From positions 310,001-374,000 of the forward strand of contig NZ_JAMSLX010000001.1 of the NCBI RefSeq assembly GCF_023806085.1: 64,000 nt of DNA, given 5' to 3'. The stretch is from Hephaestia sp. MAHUQ-44. GTDB taxonomy: Bacteria > Pseudomonadota > Alphaproteobacteria > Sphingomonadales > Sphingomonadaceae. The notes below the pieces were generated by a model. The model was not told where the DNA came from and ran no database searches. It worked only from the letters and a program-made list of their open reading frames with translations. A program made the position numbers and the translations under genes. Shown piece by piece: positions 44,648 through 53,846 of this stretch. Numbering within the stretch: position 1 is the stretch's first letter; every line of letters begins with the position of its first letter.

Positions 44648-46008
44648 TGGTAGCGGGCGAAATCCTTGATGAGCGCGGCGGGCACTTCTTCGCGCAGCGG
44701 CCATTTATCCGCGGGGAAATAATTGACCATGATCGTGCCGCGCGCGTGCTTGACCGGATCGACCCACGCGACCGTCCCGGCCGCACCGCCCCAGCCATAG
44801 GTGCCCTTTGACACGCCACCCGGCTGGTCGGCGAGATAGACCGAACCGCCCGCACCGAAGCCCATCGGCACCGCGGCGGCCGTGCCGCCCGTGCCGCCAC
44901 CAAGACCTTCGAACGTCACGCCTTTTGGCAGCAGATTCGACATCCCCAGCGCGGCCGTCTCGGGCTTCATGATGCGCACGCCGTCGAGCGCGCCGCCATC
45001 CTGGAGCATGTGGAGGAAGCGATCATAATCGCGCGCCGACATGACCAGACCGGCACCACCATAAGGAAAGCTCGGCGGTTCGAGATACACCGATGTCGCG
45101 GCGGGATCGAACGGCGTGCGCGCATCGCCCATGAAGGCATAATTGGTCGCGAATCGCTCCACGTCGCTTGCGGGCACGGTCCAATAGCTCGATGTCATCT
45201 TGAGCGGATCGAAGATGTGCGTCTGAACGAAGGTGTCGAACGGCATCCCGCTCGCTTTCTCGATCACCGCGCCCATCACGTCGAGCCCGATCGAATAGCT
45301 CCATTGGGTGCCCGGATCGGCGATCAGCGGCAGCGTTGCCACGCGCTCGGCAAATTCGGCCAGCGTTTTCGGGCGCGTCGGGCGTGCCTGCGCCTCGACC
45401 GCCGCGTTGATCGCACCGGGCAGGATGCCGAGCCGCTCATATTCCTTGAGCAGCGGCCCCTTGGTGATGATGCTGTAGCCGAGCCCCGCGGTGTGGGTGA
45501 GCAGGTTGCGCACCGTGATCGGCTGCGTCGCCGGGCGGCTTTCGAGGCTGGTGTCGGGGTGGATGAGCACCCTCATATTCTTGAAGCCGGGAAAGAAATC
45601 GCTGATCGGCTGATCGAGCCCGAGCTTGCCCTGCTCGACGAGGATCATCGCCGCCATGCCGGTGACCGGCTTGGTCATCGAATAGACCCGCCACAGGCTG
45701 TCGGGCCCAGCCGCCGGTGCGGTCGATACGTCGGCGATCCGGCCCGCCGCGACGAACACGGTGGGCAGATCACCCACGCCGAACGCGCCGACGATCCCCG
45801 GCATCTTATCGCTGCGGACATAAGCGTCGAACAGCGCCTGCGTCGTCGGCAGCGGCGATCGCGCGGGATCGGGCAGAAATTGGGATGGGGATTGAGGTTG
45901 AGATTGAGATTGAGGCTGGGGCGCGGGCTGCGCCTGATGGGCAATCGCGCCGGTTGCAAGCAACGCCCCCACCGATCCGGCGAGTGCAAGCGTCCTGACC
46001 ACCCTCAT
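44644..46008 (-). CDS. Exported beta-lactamase-family serine hydrolase
   Basis: A 454-aa class C beta-lactamase/DD-peptidase-fold hydrolase. It has a signal peptide (MRVVRTLALAGSVGALLATGAIAHQ) and a low-complexity PQPQSQSQPQSPSQ linker from a GATTGA-like hexamer array (45892-45916). The catalytic SxxK is YSMTKPVTG (near residue 104), with HTAGLGY and the YxN-equivalent QWSYSIGLDVMG. The third motif region is GYGWGGAAGT. It may be an esterase or peptidase; lactamase activity is not implied. RBS GAGGAGAGAGGG is strong. ATGA overlaps link it to mutY and nudC. Confidence 0.9.
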   Translation of the reverse strand: MRVVRTLALAGSVGALLATGAIAHQAQPAPQPQSQSQPQSPSQFLPDPARSPLPTTQALFDAYVRSDKMPGIVGAFGVGDLPTVFVAAGRIADVSTAPAAGPDSLWRVYSMTKPVTGMAAMILVEQGKLGLDQPISDFFPGFKNMRVLIHPDTSLESRPATQPITVRNLLTHTAGLGYSIITKGPLLKEYERLGILPGAINAAVEAQARPTRPKTLAEFAERVATLPLIADPGTQWSYSIGLDVMGAVIEKASGMPFDTFVQTHIFDPLKMTSSYWTVPASDVERFATNYAFMGDARTPFDPAATSVYLEPPSFPYGGAGLVMSARDYDRFLHMLQDGGALDGVRIMKPETAALGMSNLLPKGVTFEGLGGGTGGTAAAVPMGFGAGGSVYLADQPGGVSKGTYGWGGAAGTVAWVDPVKHARGTIMVNYFPADKWPLREEVPAALIKDFARYQ

Positions 46009-47045
46009 CCCTCTCTCCTCACTGCGCGGGCGGCTTTCAGAAACAAGGTCGGAAGCCCCGCCTCGTCGACCCTGTCGATCGGCCACCATTCGCCCGCGAT
46101 GGCATGCGCACCGTTTTGCGCCACCGCAAGCGTACACGTCAGCCGGAAGTGCGTGAAGACATGGGTGATCGTCGCGTTGCGAACTTCCCAAGCGGCGACG
46201 GCCGGGGCACCGGCAAGGCCGGCGGGGGCATCCTCCCACGGCCCGGTGGGGAGCGCGCGCATCCCCCCGAGCAGGCCTTTGGGCGCGCGGCGGACGAGCA
46301 GCACCTCACCCCCGCGTTCGAGCCAGAAAATCGTCCCGAACCGCTCCGGCCGGGCAGATTTTGGCGCCTTGACCGGGAAAGTCTCGGGCGATCCGCTGCG
46401 TCGACCGTCGCATGTCTCCGCCAAGGGACACAGCAGGCATCGGGGCGCGCGCGCGGTGCAGATCGCCTGCCCCAAATCCATCATCGCCTGCCAAAGATCG
46501 CCCGCACGCGCAGCCGGCGTGATTGAATCGGCGGCGTGCCGGATCGCCTTGCGTGCGGCGGGCAGCGATTCGCGAATCGCGAACAGCCGCGCGACGACGC
46601 GTTCGACATTGGCATCGACCGCGACCGCGCGGCGGCCGAAGGCTATCGCGGCGATCGCGGCGGCGGTGTAATCACCGATGCCCGGCAGCGCGCGCAATTC
46701 GGCCTCGGTATCGGGAAGCCGCCCGCCGTGATCGGCGACGATGGCGCGCGCGCAGGCGATCAGATTGCGCGCGCGGGCATAATAGCCGAGCCCCGCCCAG
46801 GCGGTCATCACCTCGGCATCGTCGGCGGCCGCGAACGCCGCGAAATCGGGCCAGCGCGTGGTGAAGGCTTCAAACTTGGGGCGAACGGTAGCGACCGTGG
46901 TCTGCTGGAGCATGATCTCCGACAGCCAGACGCGGTACGGATCGGGCGCGGGCGCACCCGGCGGCGCGCGCCACGGCAGCGCCCGCGCCTGGACGTCGTA
47001 CCAGGCGAGCAGCCTGTCGGCGATCGATGAACGCTTGGCGGGCAC
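46005..47045 (-). CDS. mutY: A/G-specific adenine DNA glycosylase
   Basis: Removes adenine mispaired with 8-oxoguanine. The 346-aa product has WLSEIMLQQTTVATVRPKFEAF (catalytic Glu), the helix-hairpin-helix LPGIGDYTAAAIAAIAFG, catalytic Asp in VDANVERVVARL, the [4Fe-4S] cluster ligands C-x6-C-x2-C-x5-C (CTARAPRCLLCPLAETC), and a C-terminal Nudix-like domain that reads 8-oxoG (FGTIFWLERGGEVLLVRRAPKGLLGGMRALPT). GTG 47045 is the best start available; the upstream ATG lies within dciA. With nudC it makes a nucleotide-hygiene cluster. Confidence 0.92.
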   Translation of the reverse strand: MPAKRSSIADRLLAWYDVQARALPWRAPPGAPAPDPYRVWLSEIMLQQTTVATVRPKFEAFTTRWPDFAAFAAADDAEVMTAWAGLGYYARARNLIACARAIVADHGGRLPDTEAELRALPGIGDYTAAAIAAIAFGRRAVAVDANVERVVARLFAIRESLPAARKAIRHAADSITPAARAGDLWQAMMDLGQAICTARAPRCLLCPLAETCDGRRSGSPETFPVKAPKSARPERFGTIFWLERGGEVLLVRRAPKGLLGGMRALPTGPWEDAPAGLAGAPAVAAWEVRNATITHVFTHFRLTCTLAVAQNGAHAIAGEWWPIDRVDEAGLPTLFLKAARAVRREG

Positions 47046-47071
47046 GCGCCGCCTATGGCATGAGGAGCGCC

Positions 47072-47617
47072 ATGAGCAAACCACGCGGGGGACAACCCCG
47101 CCAGACCCGCCCGGAACCCCGTCGCAGCAACCGTTCGCGGGCGGTTGCCGAGTTGCTGCCCGACGTCGGGCGCGCGGCGTTCCGCAAGTTCGGCTTCATC
47201 CAGAGTGCGATCGTCAGCCGCTGGGCCGAGATCGTGGGCACGCGCTATGCGGGCGTGTCGTCGCCCGAATCGCTGCGCTTCCCGCACGGCGAACGATCGG
47301 GGGGCACGCTGACGCTGGTGGTGCGCGGGGCGCACGCGCCGATGATGCAACATATCACGCCCGAGATCGTCGAGCGGGTGAATCGATTCTTCGGTTACGG
47401 CGCGGTTGCCCGCGTCACGATCCGGCAGGGCGAAGTGGCGATCGCCAAGCCGCGGGCCGCGCCGGCCTCGCTCAAGTCGCCGTCGCTCCGCCCCGTCGCG
47501 CTCGACCTTGGCGACAGCCTGCGCTCGATCGCCGACCCCGAATTGAAAGCGGTGCTCGAATCGCTCGCCGCCGGGGTCGCCTCGACGCAAGGCCCCCCTG
47601 TTTTCGATAAGGATTGA
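47072..47617 (+). CDS. DUF721 / DciA-like protein
   Basis: A 181-aa DUF721 protein. The conserved core is FRKFGFIQSAIVSRWAEIVGTRYAGVSSPESLRFPHGERSGGTLTLVVRGAHAPMMQHITPEIVERVNRFFGYGAVARVTIRQG. DciA, the family's founding member, loads the replicative helicase DnaB in bacteria lacking DnaC. The N-terminus is Arg-rich. GAGGAG lies before ATG 47072. It is divergent from mutY by 26 bp and 1 bp ahead of a DsbA-like gene. Confidence 0.9.
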   Translation: MSKPRGGQPRQTRPEPRRSNRSRAVAELLPDVGRAAFRKFGFIQSAIVSRWAEIVGTRYAGVSSPESLRFPHGERSGGTLTLVVRGAHAPMMQHITPEIVERVNRFFGYGAVARVTIRQGEVAIAKPRAAPASLKSPSLRPVALDLGDSLRSIADPELKAVLESLAAGVASTQGPPVFDKD

Positions 47618-47618
47618 T

Positions 47619-48299
47619 ATGGCGGTGATGACACGGTTGCTGGCGCTGATCGGTTTTGCCTTGCTGGCAGGCGCGGCCGCTCCGGCGCCGCAAGCCCGCG
47701 ATTGGACGCGGACCGTCACCCAGACGGCATCGGGCAGCTTCGTGATGGGCAATCCGGGCGCGCGGGTGAAGGTGATCGAATATCTCAGCTACACCTGTCC
47801 GCATTGCGCCGCATTCACCCACGAATCGGCCCCCGTGCTACGCGGGCAGATGATAAAATCGGGCAAGGTCAGCCTCGAGCTGCGCAATGCGGTGCGCGAG
47901 AAGCTCGACCTCGCCGCCGCCGCGCTCGCGCGGTGCGCGGGCAAGCAGGATTTTTTCGGCGCGACCGACGCGCTGCTCGCCAGCCAGCACGATTGGTATC
48001 CGCGCGGCGCGCAATTCATCGAGACCAACGGGCGGCGGCTGGGCCTTTACCCTGAAAGCGCGCAACTACGCGCTTATGCCGATGGAGCCGGCCTGACCGC
48101 GCTGATGAAGGCGCGCGGGTTGCGCGACGCCGCGATCGATGGCTGCTTTTCCCCCGCCGCGCTCGCGCCCGTGCTCGGCATGACGAGCGAGGCATGGGGC
48201 AAGATCAGCGGCACCCCCACCTTCTTCGTCAACGGCAAGATCGTGCCCAACGCGCATTGGCACGAATTGCAGCCGGTGCTCACCGCCGCCGGCGCCTGA
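47619..48299 (+). CDS. Periplasmic DsbA-family thiol oxidoreductase (CPHC)
   Basis: A 226-aa thioredoxin-fold protein with a signal peptide (MAVMTRLLALIGFALLAGAAAPA). The active site is YTCPHCAAF (near residue 60), the cis-proline loop GTPTFFVNGK. It resembles the DsbA/ScsC-like group with a helical insertion. It would oxidise or isomerise disulfides in the periplasm. It is cotranscribed with dciA (1-bp gap) and followed by a related gene. Confidence 0.92.
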   Translation: MAVMTRLLALIGFALLAGAAAPAPQARDWTRTVTQTASGSFVMGNPGARVKVIEYLSYTCPHCAAFTHESAPVLRGQMIKSGKVSLELRNAVREKLDLAAAALARCAGKQDFFGATDALLASQHDWYPRGAQFIETNGRRLGLYPESAQLRAYADGAGLTALMKARGLRDAAIDGCFSPAALAPVLGMTSEAWGKISGTPTFFVNGKIVPNAHWHELQPVLTAAGA

Positions 48300-48339
48300 A
48301 TTCCTCCCCCAACTCGAAGAACCGAAAAGGCGATTATCC

Positions 48340-49086
48340 ATGACGATCAGACTTTCGATCCTGCTCGCGGCCGCGCCGCTTCTCGCGCTGGCCGCGTGCG
48401 GCAGCGGCGGCGGCGGCAACAGCGACGCGCCCGCAGCACCGGTCGCCGCGGCGACTCCGCCGGCCGGGCAGGAATGGAGCCAGGTGGTGAACAGATCGCC
48501 CGAGGGCGGGTTCGTGATGGGCAATCCCGACGCCCCGCTCAAGCTGATCGAATATGGATCGCGCAGTTGCCCGAGCTGCGGCAATTTCGGCCGCGACGGC
48601 ATGGTGCCGCTGGAAAACGATTATGTGAAGACCGGCAAGGTCAGCTATGAATTCCGGGATTTCCCGGTTCATGGCGGCCCCGATCTCGGCCTGTCGACGC
48701 TCGGCCGGTGCGTGAGCGAGAGCGCGTTCTTCCCGATCCTCGAACAGACCTATATCGATCAGAACACATTCCTCGCGAAGCTCGAAGCGCCCGAGGCACA
48801 GACGCTGTCCCAGCAATTGCAGGGCAAGAGCCCGACCGAGATCGCAACCGGCTGGGCGACCTATCTCGGCTATGTCGATTTCGTGAAGCAGCGCGGCGTG
48901 ACCGAGCAGCAGGCCAAGGCCTGCCTGTCCGATCAGAAGAATGTGCAGGCCGTGGTCGACATGGCGCAGAAGGGCAGCGCGGACGGCGTCACCGGTACGC
49001 CGAGCTTCCTCCTCAACGGCAAGCTGCTTGAAAACACCGTCACCTGGGAGCAGCTTGAAGCAAGGTTGAAGGCGGCCGGGGCCTGA
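48340..49086 (+). CDS. DsbA-family lipoprotein (CPSC)
   Basis: A 248-aa lipoprotein (MTIRLSILLAAAPLLALAAC, lipobox LAAC, then a GSGGGG spacer) with a thioredoxin fold. The active site is SRSCPSCGNF (near residue 75) and the cis-proline loop GTPSFLLNGK. Both it and the upstream protein begin the domain with the same pattern (xGSFVMGNPGARVKVIEY versus GGFVMGNPDAPLKLIEY), so they are paralogues from a tandem duplication. The differing CxxC dipeptides (PH, PS) suggest different redox potentials. Confidence 0.92.
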   Translation: MTIRLSILLAAAPLLALAACGSGGGGNSDAPAAPVAAATPPAGQEWSQVVNRSPEGGFVMGNPDAPLKLIEYGSRSCPSCGNFGRDGMVPLENDYVKTGKVSYEFRDFPVHGGPDLGLSTLGRCVSESAFFPILEQTYIDQNTFLAKLEAPEAQTLSQQLQGKSPTEIATGWATYLGYVDFVKQRGVTEQQAKACLSDQKNVQAVVDMAQKGSADGVTGTPSFLLNGKLLENTVTWEQLEARLKAAGA

Positions 49087-49118
49087 GGCGCCGCCCCGCC
49101 TTTACCGGGGGGTAATGC

Positions 49119-52100
49119 GTGCAGATCAAGCGGCTTCGACTTTCCGGGTTCAAGAGCTTCGTCGATCCGGTCGACCTGCGCATCGAGCGCGGGCTGACCG
49201 GGATCGTCGGGCCCAACGGCTGCGGCAAATCGAACCTGCTTGAGGCGCTGCGCTGGGCGATGGGCGAGAACAGCGCCAAATCGATGCGCGGTGCAGGCAT
49301 GGAAGACGTGATCTTCGCCGGCACTGCGCGCCGGCCGTCACGCGATTTCGCCGAGGTCTCGATCCTGCTCGATCAGGCGAATGGCGACGAGACCGAAGTG
49401 GTGCGCCGGATCGAGCGCGGCGCCGGCTCCGCCTATCGGCTCGATGGCCGCGACGTGCGCGCGAAGGACGTGTCGTTGCTGTTCGCCGATGCCGCCACCG
49501 GCGCGCATTCGCCCGCGCTCGTCAGCCAGGGCCGGATCGGCGCGGTGATCGCCGCCAAGCCCGTCGAGCGTCGCGTGCTGCTTGAAGAAGCGGCGGGGAT
49601 TGCGGGGCTCCACGTCCGGCGCAAGGATGCCGAGCAGAAATTGCGCGCAACCGAGGCCAATCTCGCGCGGCTGGACGAAGTGATCGCCGATCAGGAATCG
49701 CGTGCCAACGCGCTACGGCGGCAGGCGCGGCAGGCCGAGAAATATCGCGCCTTGTCCGAGCAGATCCGGGTCGCCGAAGGGCGGATGATCTACGCACGCT
49801 GGCGCGACGCGGCGGCTGCTGCCGATGCCGCCAAAGCCGAAGCCGACAGCGCCGAAGCGAGGGTGCGCGCGACCGGTGAAGCGCAGCGCGCCGCCGCCGC
49901 TTACCAGACGCAGGCGACCGACACGCTGGCCGACGCGCGCGCGGCGGCGTTGGCGGCGCGCGACACGGCGAGCGAGGCCGGGCACAAGCTCGCCGCGCTC
50001 AGGCAGGAGCGTGCGCAGGTCGACCGACGGATCGAGGAACTCGACCAGATCAAGGCGCGGCTCGCCGCCGATCGCGAGCGCGAGGGTGCGCTGGCGCAGG
50101 ATGCGGCCAATGCGCTCCAGCAGATCGGCGACGAGACAACGCGGCTCGATGCGGCGATCGCGGCGACCGCCGCGCGTCAACCAGCGCTCGAGAGCGCGCT
50201 GGCCGAGGCCGAACGCGCCGCCCGCGATGCCGAGGTCGCGCTGGCGCAGGCACTCAGCCGTCAGGCGAGCGAGGCGGCCGACGCGCGCGTCGCGGGGGCC
50301 GCGCTGGCAAGCGCGCGCGAGCAACTGGCGCGCGTCGAACGCGATCGGGCGAAGCTCGATGCCGAGCGCGCGGCGCTGGGGCCGGTCGCACCGATCGAGG
50401 CCGAACGCGCGGCAGCGGCGGCGGCGCGTAAGACGGCAATCGAGGCCGCCGAACAGGCGCGCGCCGCCCGCGATGCCGCGCAGGCCGCCGAGCAACGCGC
50501 GATCGAGCGGCAAGGCGACGCGCAGGCGGCGCGGGCGCGGGCGCGCGCGGATCTTGCCGCGATCAACAGCGAGGCGGCAGCGATCGACAAGGCATTGCAA
50601 TCGACCGCACGCGATCGGCTGCTCGACAAGCTCACCGCCATGCCCGGTTACGAGCGGGCGCTGGCGGCCGCACTGGGCGATGAACTCGAGGTCGGACTCG
50701 ACCGCGAGGCCGATCGCTTCTGGGGCGGCGCGACGCGGCAGGAGAGCGACCCTCCGTTGCCGGCGGGAACCAACGCGCTCGCCGATCACGTCACCGCTCC
50801 CCCCGAACTCGCACGGCGGCTGGCGCAGATCGCGGTGGCGGCGGAGGACGAAGGCGCGGCGCTCTCGATCGGGCAGCGGCTGGTGACACTGGGCGGCGCG
50901 ATGCGGCGCTGGGACGGGTTCGTCGCCCGATCGGGCGGCGCGGCAGCGGCGGAACGGCTGCTCCGGGTCAATCGGCTCGCCGAGCTCAACGCAGCGCGCC
51001 CATCCGCCGTCGCCGCGGTGGAAAAGGCGGAAGCGGCGCTGGCCGCGATCGACGCCGCGATTGCCGACGCGCGGCAGGCGGCGCAGCAGGCGCGCGCGCC
51101 CCTCGCCGCCGCCGAGACTGCGGAGCGCGAAGCGGCACGCGCCGAGGATCGCGCGGCCGGAGCGATCGAACGGTTGCAAGGGCTCACCGCCGATCTCGAT
51201 GCCCGCGCCGCGCGGATCGGGGAGGAGCGTGACCAGGCACGCGGCACGCTTGCCGCCGCCGAACGCGCCGTCGCCGCGCTTCCCGATGGCGCAGCGACGC
51301 GGGACGCCGTGGTCGCGCTTCAGACCGGGGCCGAGGCGCGGCGCGCCGGAGTCGTGCTGGCACAGGCCGACCGCGCGACCTTCGAACGCACGCTGGCCGC
51401 CGATCGCGAGGCGCTGACGCGCGCGCGCGGCGAGGCGAACGACTGGAAAGCACGCGCAGGCGATGCCGCGCGCCGGATCGCCGATATGGACAAGCGCGAA
51501 AAAGCGCTCGCCGAAGAGGCCGAAGCGATCGCGGGGCGGCCCGAGAAGCTGCTCGCTGACATCGAGGCGCTGGAGGGCGAGCATGAGGCGGCACGGGCGC
51601 GGGCCGACGCCTTGCTCGCCGCCGAAGCCGACGCGGGCGAGGCGGTGCGGCGGACCGAGGACCGGGCCCGGATTGCGGGCGAGGCGCTGGCGCAGGCCCG
51701 CGAGGCGCGCGCAGGCGCGGTCGCGCGGGCGGAGAATCAGGAACAGCGCCGGATCGAGATGGGGCGGCTTTCGGGCGAGCGCTTCGCGTGCCCGCCGCCG
51801 GTGCTGCCCGAAAGAATCGGCTTCGCGAGCGCCGAGGTCGGCAGCCCGCAGGACGAATCGGGGCGCCACGACCGGCTGATGCTCGATCGCGAGCGGATCG
51901 GGCCGGTCAATCTGGTCGCCGAGGCCGAGCTTGCCGAGCTTGACGATGCGCGCACCACCAACGCCACCGAACGCGAGGAACTGAGGCTCGCGGTCAACCG
52001 GCTGCGCGGCTCGATCGGCAACCTCAACCGCGAGGGCCGCCAGCGGCTGCTCGCGGCGTTCGAGGCGGTGAATGTTCATTTCCAGCGGCTGTTCACGACC

Positions 52101-52523
52101 CTGTTCAACGGCGGACACGCCCACCTCGAACTGGTCGATTCGGACGATCCGCTTGAAGCCGGGCTTGAGATCATGGCGCAGCCGCCGGGCAAGAAACTGC
52201 AATCGCTCACCCTGCTGTCAGGCGGCGAGCAGGCGCTGACCGCGGTCGCGCTGATCTTCGGGCTGTTCCTCACCAACCCGGCGCCGATCTGCGTACTCGA
52301 CGAAGTCGATGCGCCGCTCGACGACGCCAATATCGAGCGCTTCTGCAATCTGCTCGAAGCGATGACGCAGGAAACCCAGACGCGTTATCTGATCGTGACC
52401 CATAATGCGGTGACCATGAGCAGGATGGACCGCCTGTTCGGCGTGACGATGATCGAACAGGGCGTGAGCCGGCTGGTCTCGGTCGATCTGCGCGCCGCCG
52501 AGACACTGCTCGCGGCGGAGTAG
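49119..52523 (+). CDS. smc: Chromosome segregation protein SMC
   Basis: Condensin ATPase that organises and separates chromosomes. The 1134-aa product has the N-terminal Walker A GPNGCGKSNLLEALRWAMGE, long Ala/Arg/Glu-rich coiled coils (about 170-480 and 640-920), a hinge (LLDKLTAMPGYERALAAALGDELEVGLDREADRFWGG, near 500-600), and the C-terminal signature LSGGEQALTAVALIFGLFL with Walker B ICVLDEVDAPLDD. GTG start at 49119 behind a GGGGGG run. Partners scpA and scpB are not in the window. Confidence 0.96.
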   Translation: MQIKRLRLSGFKSFVDPVDLRIERGLTGIVGPNGCGKSNLLEALRWAMGENSAKSMRGAGMEDVIFAGTARRPSRDFAEVSILLDQANGDETEVVRRIERGAGSAYRLDGRDVRAKDVSLLFADAATGAHSPALVSQGRIGAVIAAKPVERRVLLEEAAGIAGLHVRRKDAEQKLRATEANLARLDEVIADQESRANALRRQARQAEKYRALSEQIRVAEGRMIYARWRDAAAAADAAKAEADSAEARVRATGEAQRAAAAYQTQATDTLADARAAALAARDTASEAGHKLAALRQERAQVDRRIEELDQIKARLAADREREGALAQDAANALQQIGDETTRLDAAIAATAARQPALESALAEAERAARDAEVALAQALSRQASEAADARVAGAALASAREQLARVERDRAKLDAERAALGPVAPIEAERAAAAAARKTAIEAAEQARAARDAAQAAEQRAIERQGDAQAARARARADLAAINSEAAAIDKALQSTARDRLLDKLTAMPGYERALAAALGDELEVGLDREADRFWGGATRQESDPPLPAGTNALADHVTAPPELARRLAQIAVAAEDEGAALSIGQRLVTLGGAMRRWDGFVARSGGAAAAERLLRVNRLAELNAARPSAVAAVEKAEAALAAIDAAIADARQAAQQARAPLAAAETAEREAARAEDRAAGAIERLQGLTADLDARAARIGEERDQARGTLAAAERAVAALPDGAATRDAVVALQTGAEARRAGVVLAQADRATFERTLAADREALTRARGEANDWKARAGDAARRIADMDKREKALAEEAEAIAGRPEKLLADIEALEGEHEAARARADALLAAEADAGEAVRRTEDRARIAGEALAQAREARAGAVARAENQEQRRIEMGRLSGERFACPPPVLPERIGFASAEVGSPQDESGRHDRLMLDRERIGPVNLVAEAELAELDDARTTNATEREELRLAVNRLRGSIGNLNREGRQRLLAAFEAVNVHFQRLFTTLFNGGHAHLELVDSDDPLEAGLEIMAQPPGKKLQSLTLLSGGEQALTAVALIFGLFLTNPAPICVLDEVDAPLDDANIERFCNLLEAMTQETQTRYLIVTHNAVTMSRMDRLFGVTMIEQGVSRLVSVDLRAAETLLAAE

Positions 52524-52556
52524 CGCGGGGCTACGAAAGCGACTATATGCGCCGCC

Positions 52557-53780
52557 ATGCAACAGGCCGCGCCGCTCCCCATGCCCATCCCCGGGCATAT
52601 CGACCCCGTGCCCGTTCCGCGACGCGTGACCCCGCGTGTCGACGGGCGCGTCGATCTGCTCGGGCTGTCGAAAGAGGACATTCGCACGAGTCTTGCCGAC
52701 GCAGGGATGGAGCCCAAACAGGCCAAATTGCGCGGCAAGCAATTGTGGCATTGGATCTACAATCGCGGCGCTACCGATTTTACCGCGATGACCGACATCG
52801 CCAAGGCGCAGCACCCCTGGCTCGAGAAACGTTTCGTCATCAGCCGGCCCGAGGTGATCGAAGCGCAGGTCTCGGAGGACGGTACCCGCAAATGGCTGCT
52901 GCGATCGGACGCCAATGACGGCCAGGGCGCGCAGGATTACGAGATGGTGTTCATCCCCGACGCCGATCGGGGCACCTTGTGCGTATCGAGCCAGGTCGGC
53001 TGCACGCTCAATTGCCGCTTCTGCCACACCGGCACGATGCGGCTGGTGCGCAACCTGACCCCGGGCGAGATCGTGGGGCAGGTGATGCTCGCGCGCGATT
53101 CGCTGGGCGAATGGCCCTCGACGCCCGAAGGCCGGATGCTCACCAACATCGTGATGATGGGCATGGGCGAGCCGCTCTACAATTTCGACGCGGTGCGTGA
53201 TGCGCTCAGAATCGTGATGGACGGCGACGGGCTGGCGCTGTCCAAGCGGCGGATCACACTGTCGACATCGGGCGTGGTGCCGATGATGGCGCGCGCGGGC
53301 GAGGAGATCGGGGTCAACCTCGCGGTCTCGCTCCATGCGGTGACCAAGGAGGTGCGCGACGAGATCGTGCCGATCAACCGCAAATACGGGATCGAGGAAC
53401 TGCTCCAGGCGTGCGCCGATTATCCCGGCGCCAACAACGCGCGGCGGATCACGTTCGAATATGTGATGCTCAAGGACAAGAACGACAGCGACGAGGATGC
53501 GCGCGAGCTGGTGCGGCTGATCCGCAAATACCGCCTGCCCGCCAAGGTCAACCTGATCCCGTTCAATCCGTGGCCCGGCGCGCCGTATGAATGTTCGGCG
53601 CCCGATCGCATCCGCGCGTTTTCGAACATCGTCTTCGAAGGCGGCATTTCGGCGCCGGTACGCACCCCGCGCGGGCGCGACATCGACGCCGCGTGCGGCC
53701 AGCTCAAGACCGCCGCCGAAAAGAAGAGCCGCGCCGAGCTCGACCGGTTGGCCGAAGAGAAAATGGCCGCGCTGGGCTGA
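52557..53780 (+). CDS. rlmN: 23S rRNA / tRNA adenine-C2 methyltransferase
   Basis: Radical-SAM enzyme that methylates A2503 of 23S rRNA and A37 of some tRNAs. The 407-aa protein carries the cluster motif [18 protein letters not shown] (CxxxCxxC), [18 protein letters not shown], the cysteine and Asn-rich C-terminal region ([17 protein letters not shown]), and the methyl-carrying cysteine near the end ([10 protein letters not shown]). The N-terminal accessory domain contains [19 protein letters not shown]. Confidence 0.96.
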   Translation: MQQAAPLPMPIPGHIDPVPVPRRVTPRVDGRVDLLGLSKEDIRTSLADAGMEPKQAKLRGKQLWHWIYNRGATDFTAMTDIAKAQHPWLEKRFVISRPEVIEAQVSEDGTRKWLLRSDANDGQGAQDYEMVFIPDADRGTLCVSSQVGCTLNCRFCHTGTMRLVRNLTPGEIVGQVMLARDSLGEWPSTPEGRMLTNIVMMGMGEPLYNFDAVRDALRIVMDGDGLALSKRRITLSTSGVVPMMARAGEEIGVNLAVSLHAVTKEVRDEIVPINRKYGIEELLQACADYPGANNARRITFEYVMLKDKNDSDEDARELVRLIRKYRLPAKVNLIPFNPWPGAPYECSAPDRIRAFSNIVFEGGISAPVRTPRGRDIDAACGQLKTAAEKKSRAELDRLAEEKMAALG

Positions 53781-53807
53781 CGCCCCCCATTCACCCGAAG
53801 AAGAAGC

Positions 53808-53837
53808 ACGGCCCTTCGACAAGCTCAGGGCGAACGG
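53808..53837. repeat. Short palindromic repeat, copy 1 of 2
   Basis: Thirty bases, from ACGGCCCTTCGAC to GGGCGAACGG, identical to 59448-59477. It forms an imperfect hairpin and fills most of the gap between rlmN and the TSUP gene. I associate this motif (reverse strand: TTCGCCCTGAGCTTGTCGAA) with sphingomonad genomes in many copies. Confidence 0.85.
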
Positions 53838-53846
53838 AGGTAGGTT

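Noticed and set aside
45892..45916. Hexamer array (GATTGA-like) as a phase-variation tract
   Set aside because: The unit is a multiple of three, so changes only lengthen or shorten a Pro/Gln/Ser linker and cannot switch the frame.
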